From Porphyromonadaceae bacterium UBA3318 (GTDB taxonomy: Bacteria > Bacteroidota > Bacteroidia > Bacteroidales > Muribaculaceae), in NCBI GenBank assembly GCA_002361235.1, contig DESI01000088.1, positions 17,114-28,283 on the forward strand: DNA of 11,170 bases, written 5' to 3'. The notes below the pieces were generated by a model. It was not told where the DNA came from. It was given only the letters and a program-made list of their open reading frames with translations, and did not search any database. Positions 5,711 through 11,170 of this stretch are shown here, one piece after another. Each line of letters starts with the position of its first letter. Position 1 is the stretch's first letter. The position numbers were made by a program, and so were the translations under genes.

Positions 5711-6212
5711 AGTTGATTATATCCATATAGTTGGCGTCGATACCCTCGCTGATGATGGTACGGCCGTCATGGCCCTCTATCTCCTTGGTGCGCATCAGTT
5801 TCTGCAGGATGATGTCGGTAAAACTGCTGACACGCATGTTGCGCCAGGCCTCGTCGTAATCATGATTCTTATTCGTCATCAGCGATGTGGCGCGTTCTAT
5901 TTCCCTGTCATAGAGTTTCAGAGCCTCCTCGGCAGGTATCGGATCGCCGCTGCCGAGTTCCATCTGAATCAGCGCAATGGCGCAATAATTCACAATGCCT
6001 ATGAACTCCGGGACAATACCTTCGTGTACGGCGGCGTTGCTCTCGCCTTTCTCCTCAAGCGAGCGTATGCGGCGTGCCTTGATATATATCTGGTCGGTCA
6101 GGCTCATGGGGCGCATCACACGCCATGAAGTGCCGTAATCCTGAAGTTTCTTACCGAATATATCGCGGCATACGGATATTGCCTCACTAAATTCCTTTGC
6201 TGTGTCAGACAT
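5676..6212 (-). CDS. DUF1599 (Nmad1-type) protein, internally duplicated
   Basis: The 178-residue all-helical product consists of two copies of one module (about 12-86 and 103-177). Matching landmarks are spaced 92-93 residues apart: DYG/DYD (25, 118), WR (30, 123), MR (33, 126), TD (39, 132), Lys (45, 138), EGI (64, 156) and INY (74, 166). The family is Pfam DUF1599, associated with nucleotide modification. Its conserved acidic residues within helices recall all-alpha NTP pyrophosphohydrolases, but catalysis has not been shown and I cannot assign a substrate. It has no signal peptide. It begins five bases after the phosphoglycosyl transferase stop and overlaps the MauE/DoxX-type gene by 35 bases, so the three are probably one operon. 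From memory, DUF1599 next to a BT_3928-type gene is a recurrent Bacteroidales pair. Confidence 0.88.
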   Translation of the reverse strand: MSDTAKEFSEAISVCRDIFGKKLQDYGTSWRVMRPMSLTDQIYIKARRIRSLEEKGESNAAVHEGIVPEFIGIVNYCAIALIQMELGSGDPIPAEEALKLYDREIERATSLMTNKNHDYDEAWRNMRVSSFTDIILQKLMRTKEIEGHDGRTIISEGIDANYMDIINYAIFAFIKLKK

Positions 6213-6216
6213 AAGG

Positions 6217-6936
6217 TCAGAATATTTTGCCGAATACTATGGCGCAGAATGTATTTATCAGAATCTTGACGTCAAACATGAAAGAGCCATGCTCCAGATA
6301 GTACAGGTCATACTCCAGACGCTTCAGCATCTTCTCCATCGTATCGGTATAACCGTTATATAAAGTTGCGTACGAAGTTGCTCCCGGACGTATCTGATAC
6401 AGCAACTCGTACCGGTTGTCATGACGCATTATCTGGTCGATGAAGAATTTTCGCTCGGGTCTGTATCCTATGAAAGCCATGTCACCCTTCAGAATATTAT
6501 AGAGCTGAGGGATTTCATCGAGATGGTGATTGCGTATGAATCGTCCCACCTTGGTCAGACGCGCGTCTATCTCGCCGTTGGAACAACTGAGCTGAGGACC
6601 CAGTGCTTCTGCGTCGACACGCATGGTGCGGAATTTATATATGTAGAATGGCTTGCCGTAACGACCTATACGCTCCTGTTTGAAAATGACCGGACCGCCG
6701 TCCTGGATTTTCACGGCCAAAGCGCAAATAGCGCATACCGGAGAGAATGCAATCAAAGCCAAAGCCGACAGTACCATGTCACAACCACGTTTGACGCTAC
6801 GCGACACCCACGACCTGTGTGCCTTGATGGCCGGTTCTTCCTGTCGCTCCCGGGTTCTCAGTTTCTCCGGCGTGCTGATGACTGTGGCTTGGGGTTGTTT
6901 GCTATGTATCAATGTTTTCAACGCTCCTGTATTCAT
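6217..6936 (-). CDS. Polyprenyl-phosphate phosphoglycosyl transferase (bacterial sugar transferase)
   Basis: This is a small, monotopic PglC/WcaJ-core enzyme that transfers a sugar-1-phosphate from a nucleotide sugar to undecaprenyl phosphate, the first membrane step of glycan assembly. Landmarks in the 239 residues: a basic-plus-Asp lead-in KRGCD (49-53), a re-entrant membrane helix with its Ser-Pro kink (S65-P66), GPVIFKQERIG (81-91), YKFRTM (100-105), the catalytic Asp-Glu pair (D140-E141) in HLDEIPQLYNILKGDM, and the IGYRPER loop (156-162). About 45 polar N-terminal residues precede the core. The sugar cannot be read from sequence. It heads the DUF1599-MauE/DoxX run and has no other glycosyltransferase, flippase or polymerase beside it, which is unusual for an initiating enzyme. 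Confidence 0.93.
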   Translation of the reverse strand: MNTGALKTLIHSKQPQATVISTPEKLRTRERQEEPAIKAHRSWVSRSVKRGCDMVLSALALIAFSPVCAICALAVKIQDGGPVIFKQERIGRYGKPFYIYKFRTMRVDAEALGPQLSCSNGEIDARLTKVGRFIRNHHLDEIPQLYNILKGDMAFIGYRPERKFFIDQIMRHDNRYELLYQIRPGATSYATLYNGYTDTMEKMLKRLEYDLYYLEHGSFMFDVKILINTFCAIVFGKIF

Positions 6937-7044
6937 TGGTATGCCGTCTCTCTAACCGTGTTCCTTGTCAGTGGTCATAGTGACGGCTGTATAATTAACG
7001 TTTTTTTGTCCGTTATGGTATATCCTGTTACGAGTTAATGCGTG

Positions 7045-7719
7045 TCATTTCATTCTGAACCAATATCCCAGTGATATGGAGAGAGCCATCGGATTGGACG
7101 ATTTGAAGTGATCCGTACGTCCGGCCGGCAATACATTGGCTATGCCGAAGTAATACCGAGCCTCAAGGTAGATTGAATGCTTACTCGTTATGCCCAGTTC
7201 GCCGCCAAGTCCGCCGGATATGCCGAAATCAACGGTGCCTTTGGTGGGATATCCGTATTGCTGTGAAGTATGTACCGGAAAATCCGGCACTGAACTTACA
7301 TCCGAGTAATCGAAATTGGACTTCACGGAATCTCCGACTTTGAAGCTTACCGACGGTCCTAAGTTAATGAAGAACTTATGACGGCGGCCGAAGTAGATGT
7401 GCGACATGAAAGGAATCTGCACATAATTGATGGTGCGGGAATATGTGAATGGAGCATCATCGAAATTTTCGGCCCATCCCCTCTGCTCGAAGTTTGCCTC
7501 GATTATGAATCCGAAGTGTTTCTCCTCAGTGTACCGGAAATTGATGCCGGCATTGGCACCGGGCAGGAATTTCTGACGTATGCTCGGCGAAAACATCACC
7601 TGCGACAGATTGACGCCGCCATGCACGCCAAGCGACATCTGTGCCTCATAATGCGTCTGCCCTAATCCCGGCAGTGCCGTCAGCACTGCCATCAGCAGCA
7701 TCATTACATGCTTCTTCAT
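7045..7719 (-). CDS. PorT-family outer-membrane beta-barrel protein
   Basis: The 224-residue product starts with a signal peptide (MKKHVMMLL...PGLG, cleavage near 20). Alternating amphipathic strands follow, typical of an 8-stranded barrel of the PorT / outer-membrane-beta-barrel type: SLGVHGGVNLS, GANAGINFRY, FGFIIEANFEQRGW, INYVQIPFMSHIYF, FFINLGPSVSFKVG, IYLEARYYFGI and a final ALSISLGYWFRMK ending in aromatic residues. PorT itself takes part in type IX secretion, but the family is broad and most members have no known role. Its ATG overlaps the stop of the upstream LysM gene (ATGA), so translation is coupled. It is the last gene of the three-gene envelope operon. No terminator is visible between it and the sugar transferase gene 108 bases further on. 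Confidence 0.88.
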   Translation of the reverse strand: MKKHVMMLLMAVLTALPGLGQTHYEAQMSLGVHGGVNLSQVMFSPSIRQKFLPGANAGINFRYTEEKHFGFIIEANFEQRGWAENFDDAPFTYSRTINYVQIPFMSHIYFGRRHKFFINLGPSVSFKVGDSVKSNFDYSDVSSVPDFPVHTSQQYGYPTKGTVDFGISGGLGGELGITSKHSIYLEARYYFGIANVLPAGRTDHFKSSNPMALSISLGYWFRMK

Positions 7720-9635
7720 TTCACCACTGTTTTTTCTATTGAATCGTATGGCGTGAATCTTACCATGAACACCGCGCGGTTCACGATACCGCTCCAGTTG
7801 CTGGGACGCTCCAGATCGAACTCACTCTGAACCATTCCGGAAGGACGTCCCATAGCGTTTATGTCGCCTTTGCTTTCGTTAAGTCCCTGGAGAAAATACA
7901 GTGCCGTATCGTAACCGATACCTGAATACACAGGGAAGGTATTGGGGACTGCCGCATCAAACAGCTGACGATAATGCAGACTGAACTCTGAATTATTACG
8001 GTCGTTCTTGCTCATATAGAAACGGGCAGGGATCTCGACATCGGCATTATGGAATTTTTCGGCCAGTGCCTCGTCATACACAATCCAGTTCGGACGGCCT
8101 ATGACTGTCACCTCTGCCTCAGGAGTCTTGGTCTTGGCATCGTTTACGGCATCAAGAAATTCCACCACATCAGCCATCTTGGTGGGGAAACTGTACAGCA
8201 GATACTTCCCCTTTGCGTTGAGAGGCAGCGAACGCAGGTCTTCCACCGAGCGCGAACGTACGCGGGCAGGATCCCAGATACTTTGCAGCGACTCGGCCAA
8301 CGCATCATTCGGGTCTTTCTCCCCTGTGAATACGAGTGAATATGCGCCATATTTCTGGAATATCCAGTTGGCTATTTCCTCGTTGAAATAGTCAGGCGTG
8401 GTGATAAGCTGCACCATATATGGATTGGACTGGAAGTCCACATTCTTCACGTCCAGGGTGTTGATGACAGGCACCCGGCTGTCGTTGCCATATTTGGCAA
8501 GCCATTCCGGAAAGTCGGTCTCGGCAGTGCTCATCACAATTGTAGGATTGAATGCGGCAAGCTCGCCCATTGCACTTTCAGGGTTATTCCCCTCCAGCAT
8601 CTTCAGTGTTATTTTCGAGCCGTTGTTTTTCTGGTTATCGACGGCCATCAGCACACCGCGCATTATCTCTCGGTCACGGCGAGACATAGGACTGTCGCAC
8701 ACCACTGCAAAGCGTATCTCGTTAGATACCGTGCTGTCGTTGATACCGTTTATATCCTGGTATATTTCCTCGATCTCGCGGGTATCTTCGTCAACTACCT
8801 CACGCGACACCTCCTCGCTTTCTATAATAGGAATGCCTATATAGACGTTTTTCTTCAGTTCAACGCCGCTGTTGGCTTCACGAAGCACATCAGCTGAGAT
8901 TCCATATTTACGCGCTATCGAATTCCAGGTTTCTTCCTTCTTGACTTTATGATCACGGAAGCCTTTCAACACATCCTCACGCACTGTTTCCGTGGTCATC
9001 ACGATACCGGTGCCTGAAGCAGGTATGCGGATAGTCTCACCGGCGCGGAAATTACGTTCCGACACTCCGGGATTACTCTTTAACAGGGCCTCGACCGACA
9101 CATTGTATTTCTTGCCGATTCCATACAGAGTCTCGCCGGCCTGTATTTTGTGATAGCTTACATCACTGTTGCCGCCGGTGCCTGCTGTGCCCGGCTTACT
9201 GATTACCAGTGTGTCGCCGGCCTTGATATAATCGCCTGCTCCGGGGTTAAGCACTCGGAGTTCCGTCGGAGTCATGCCATACATACGGGCTATTGAACTC
9301 AGGGTCTCGCCGCGCTCTATGCGATGAGTCACTCCGCCGTTGCCTGCCGTAGTGACATTACTGCCCGATTCCTTTTTTTGAGCTGCATCCTCTGCATCAC
9401 ATGGATAATACAGCATCGAGCCCTTCTGCAGTGTATTCATGTCACCGGGATTCGACTGCTGAATCAGCGTTTCGTCCCATCCGAACTGGCGGGCAACGCC
9501 ATACATAGTGTCGCCCTTCTTAACCTGATATTTGTAATAGGGCTTGCCCATCACGGTTACTTTGCTGAGCGTCGACGACATGGCTGTCGCCGTCACCAGC
9601 GTCAGTATCGAGATTAATATGGTCAGTTTCTTCAT
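7716..9635 (-). CDS. Four-LysM protein with type-1 periplasmic-binding-protein-like domain
   Basis: The 639-residue exported protein (signal peptide in residues 1-20) has four LysM modules at about 34-78, 103-146, 160-205 and 228-270, each with the GDT/GET-type turn and a central SNPG/LNPG/NSG. The fourth is less regular (KKEETW). An acidic linker (about 272-300) leads to a large domain (about 306-635) that looks like a type-1 periplasmic-binding-protein fold: IRFAVVCDSP, then MRGVLMAVDNQ, NPTIVMSTAETDFPEW, RVPVINTLD, TPDYFNEEIANWIFQKYGAYSLVFTG and FPVYSGIGYDTALYFLQGLN. LysM binds peptidoglycan glycan chains. E. coli LpoA, which activates PBP1A, uses a similar binding-protein fold, so control of wall synthesis is one possible role, by inference only. 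The ATG lies six bases after the CHU_C gene stop, and the stop overlaps the barrel gene start. Confidence 0.9.
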   Translation of the reverse strand: MKKLTILISILTLVTATAMSSTLSKVTVMGKPYYKYQVKKGDTMYGVARQFGWDETLIQQSNPGDMNTLQKGSMLYYPCDAEDAAQKKESGSNVTTAGNGGVTHRIERGETLSSIARMYGMTPTELRVLNPGAGDYIKAGDTLVISKPGTAGTGGNSDVSYHKIQAGETLYGIGKKYNVSVEALLKSNPGVSERNFRAGETIRIPASGTGIVMTTETVREDVLKGFRDHKVKKEETWNSIARKYGISADVLREANSGVELKKNVYIGIPIIESEEVSREVVDEDTREIEEIYQDINGINDSTVSNEIRFAVVCDSPMSRRDREIMRGVLMAVDNQKNNGSKITLKMLEGNNPESAMGELAAFNPTIVMSTAETDFPEWLAKYGNDSRVPVINTLDVKNVDFQSNPYMVQLITTPDYFNEEIANWIFQKYGAYSLVFTGEKDPNDALAESLQSIWDPARVRSRSVEDLRSLPLNAKGKYLLYSFPTKMADVVEFLDAVNDAKTKTPEAEVTVIGRPNWIVYDEALAEKFHNADVEIPARFYMSKNDRNNSEFSLHYRQLFDAAVPNTFPVYSGIGYDTALYFLQGLNESKGDINAMGRPSGMVQSEFDLERPSNWSGIVNRAVFMVRFTPYDSIEKTVVK

Positions 9636-9641
9636 GTTCTG

Positions 9642-11018
9642 TCAATTAGCGGGAGTGGAGCTGACATTGCGGTTCTTATAACCCACGATGTTGATGTCTC
9701 CTCCCTTTTTATATTTTTTTCCATCCGATCCTTTGGCTTCTATCACATAGTAATAAACGCCCGGACTCACGGTCTTTCCTTTATACTTGCCGTCCCAACC
9801 CTGGTTCGGATCATTGAAATGATATATCCTGTTGCCGTACCGGTCGAAAATGGTGCACTTGAAATCAAGCAGCGACCTGTAAGCCACCTTCCATACGTCG
9901 TTCACGCCGTCGCCATTGGGCGTAAAGGCGTTGGGGATACGCAGTTCGGATGCTCCTATCGAGACGGTATACGAATCTCCGTACACCTCGCACGATCCGT
10001 CGGCGTTACTACCTATGTAACGCACGTAATATGTGCCTTCGTCCTCAAACGAATATTCCACTTCGCGTTCGTTCCAGCGGTAATCTATTGTCTGGAATTC
10101 CGGATCGGCCGACATCTGCCACTCATCGTGTATCACGGCTTCCGTAACGTATGCCGTGAACACAATTACAGCCGGTGCGGAACCTCCGAGACCTCCATCC
10201 GCCGTGCTGCCGTTGACTATATTCGAAGGGTCGCTGTCTTCAGACTCCTCAGGAATGTTGGTCTGTACGGCGGTAGTCTGCGCCGAGATGCCGTTGGGAT
10301 AAAGTGTTGACGACTCGGCGGTCTGAGCCATTCCCCATTCCTCTAAGAAACGGTCGCCATTAACTGTAACTGTTGTAGAGCAATACAAAGGAGTGGTCAG
10401 TGTGACGGGATTGGTCAGGAATTCAAGATTCTTGGTGACATGTTCGGTGACATATTCGGTCGCGGTGTCGTCCCATGTCCAGGTATCATAACTCACCTCA
10501 ATGTCACGGCTGAGTGTGGCTCGGCGTCCGTCAATGGTGAAATAATGTATGGCCGAGCCATTTCCGTCCACCGCCAGATTGGTGTATATGCAGTCCTGCG
10601 TGTCCGCAAGTCCTACGGACGATACCGAAAACCTCTGTATGGCATAATTCACAAGCCATATACAGGTGTTTCGACCGTTTTCAGTAAAGATATATCCCAT
10701 CTCTCCTTGGGGACGGTCTATGATGGCGGTATTTCCATCCCAACGGAACTGAACCGGCTCCGCGTATCCCCCTCCGAGAGAACTGTATCGGCTCACTGTC
10801 AGGTCGCCTGACGCACCTTCAAGTCGCATCTCGGTTAGCTCGGCGGCATCGTATGCCACGTATATATGATCAAGTCCGGTATTTTTCGGAGCCTCGACCT
10901 CTATGACCTTGTTGCTGTTGCCCCGGAACTGAACGGTCGCGCCCTCTGCCTGTGACATCGCTGACGCCGACATGCAAAAGACCATGATTATGCCCAATGT
11001 CTTGGTATTGATATTCAT
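9642..11018 (-). CDS. CHU_C (gliding-motility-associated C-terminal) domain protein with Ig/PKD-like module
   Basis: The 458-residue product has a signal peptide (about 1-25), a long beta-rich region without recognised domains (26-270), a Ser/Asp/Gly-rich linker (about 250-280), an Ig/PKD-like module (about 282-354, with EYSFEDEGTYYVRYIGSNADGSC) and a C-terminal CHU_C domain (359-447: IPNAFTPNGDGVNDVW, then CTIFDRYGNRIYHF, GWDGKYKGKTVSPGVYYYVI and GGDINIVGY). In T9SS-bearing Bacteroidetes this domain is a type-B sorting signal for the cell surface, but it also occurs in species lacking that system. About 11 residues follow the domain, whereas sorting signals usually end at the chain terminus. 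It is the first gene of the operon with the LysM protein and barrel, and a long inverted repeat precedes it. Localisation as a secreted or periplasmic protein is inferred. Confidence 0.87.
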   Translation of the reverse strand: MNINTKTLGIIMVFCMSASAMSQAEGATVQFRGNSNKVIEVEAPKNTGLDHIYVAYDAAELTEMRLEGASGDLTVSRYSSLGGGYAEPVQFRWDGNTAIIDRPQGEMGYIFTENGRNTCIWLVNYAIQRFSVSSVGLADTQDCIYTNLAVDGNGSAIHYFTIDGRRATLSRDIEVSYDTWTWDDTATEYVTEHVTKNLEFLTNPVTLTTPLYCSTTVTVNGDRFLEEWGMAQTAESSTLYPNGISAQTTAVQTNIPEESEDSDPSNIVNGSTADGGLGGSAPAVIVFTAYVTEAVIHDEWQMSADPEFQTIDYRWNEREVEYSFEDEGTYYVRYIGSNADGSCEVYGDSYTVSIGASELRIPNAFTPNGDGVNDVWKVAYRSLLDFKCTIFDRYGNRIYHFNDPNQGWDGKYKGKTVSPGVYYYVIEAKGSDGKKYKKGGDINIVGYKNRNVSSTPAN

Positions 11019-11052
11019 AGCTCCGAGTCTTAGAGTGTGTTTACTTTTAAAT

Positions 11053-11170
11053 CAGATTAAAATTGAGAGGATTTTTTGAGATGATTTTGAAGCCAAGGAG
11101 GGAGCGGTGCGGGCACCGTGACCGACGAAGCTTGGCAAAATCAGCCAAAAAAGACCTCAAGATTAATTTG
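11053..11170. repeat. Long imperfect inverted repeat (hairpin element) at window end
   Basis: The left arm 11053-11110 and right arm 11113-11170 are imperfect reverse complements meeting at a GG. Matching blocks, in order, are: ATTAA 11056-11060 with 11163-11167; TTGA/GG around 11063-11070 with CCTCAA 11155-11160; TTTTTTG 11072-11078 with 11146-11152; TGATTTT 11082-11088 with 11137-11143; GCCAAG 11092-11097 with 11131-11136; CGGTGC 11105-11110 with 11113-11118. Unpaired purine-rich bulges separate them. It lies 35 bases upstream of the envelope operon's first ATG and reaches the window edge, so its outer limit is unknown. It could be a structured leader or attenuator, or a copy of a dispersed palindromic repeat. 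Confidence 0.75.

Noticed and set aside
4806..6128. Plus-strand open frames of 211 and 222 residues (4806-5441 and 5460-6128)
   Set aside because: Both are antisense to the MauE/DoxX-type and DUF1599 genes, which have clear family motifs. Their compositions look like reverse-frame translation.
6421..7038. 205-residue plus-strand open frame opposite the sugar transferase
   Set aside because: It mirrors conserved catalytic motifs on the other strand and shows no signal peptide, domain or promoter.
7045..11018. Interpretation of the last operon as a type IX secretion locus
   Set aside because: Only a PorT-like barrel and a CHU_C domain point that way. No porK/L/M/N, sov, porU or porV homologue is in the window, and both families are wider than T9SS.

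Overview
The window looks like chromosomal DNA of a gut-type Bacteroidales, most likely near Muribaculaceae or Bacteroidaceae. The family mix supports this: a DUF3108 protein, RlmH, a DUF1599 protein next to a MauE/DoxX-type membrane protein, a PorT-like outer-membrane barrel and a CHU_C ('gliding motility-associated') C-terminal domain. A perfect Bacteroidetes-type -7 box (TAnnTTTG) and the absence of clear Shine-Dalgarno sequences agree. The genus is an inference from families only. Ten protein genes are supported. There is no tRNA, rRNA, CRISPR array, transposase or phage gene, and no gene-free stretch longer than about 150 bases.

Layout. (1) 44-1365, minus strand: rlmH followed by an exported DUF3108 protein. 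(2) 1480-2088, plus strand: a small exported protein with a cysteine ladder (one Cys every five residues) in front of a Spy/CpxP-like helical domain with two LTxxQ motifs. It ends at a strong bidirectional terminator whose right arm is duplicated. (3) 2229-3803, minus strand: an unassigned membrane protein combining an SH3b-like domain, a BamE-like segment, several membrane helices and a split zinc ribbon. (4) About 3804-3959: a divergent control region rich in direct and inverted repeats. (5) 3960-4298, plus strand: a thioredoxin whose likely terminator lies inside the 3' coding end of the convergent gene. (6) 4328-6936, minus strand: a tight operon of a phosphoglycosyl transferase, a duplicated-DUF1599 protein and a MauE/DoxX-type membrane protein carrying a thioredoxin-like domain without CxxC. 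(7) 7045-11018, minus strand: a coupled three-gene envelope operon coding for a CHU_C surface or periplasmic protein, a four-LysM protein with a periplasmic-binding-protein fold, and a PorT-like barrel. (8) 11053-11170: a long imperfect inverted repeat running to the window edge, just upstream of that operon.

How the genes fit together. Except for RlmH (ribosome), the thioredoxin and DUF1599, the products are predicted to be exported or membrane-bound, so the window is mainly envelope biology. The three-gene operon could form a peptidoglycan-to-outer-membrane assembly. The thioredoxin faces, tail to tail, a membrane protein whose redox-dead thioredoxin-like domain resembles it in the C-terminal strand region, which suggests a thiol theme. 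The most unusual items are the Cys-ladder/LTxxQ protein, the terminal inverted repeat, the LysM/binding-protein/barrel operon and the SH3b/zinc-ribbon membrane protein. No complete, clearly new system (defence, secretion or biosynthesis) can be demonstrated from the sequence alone.
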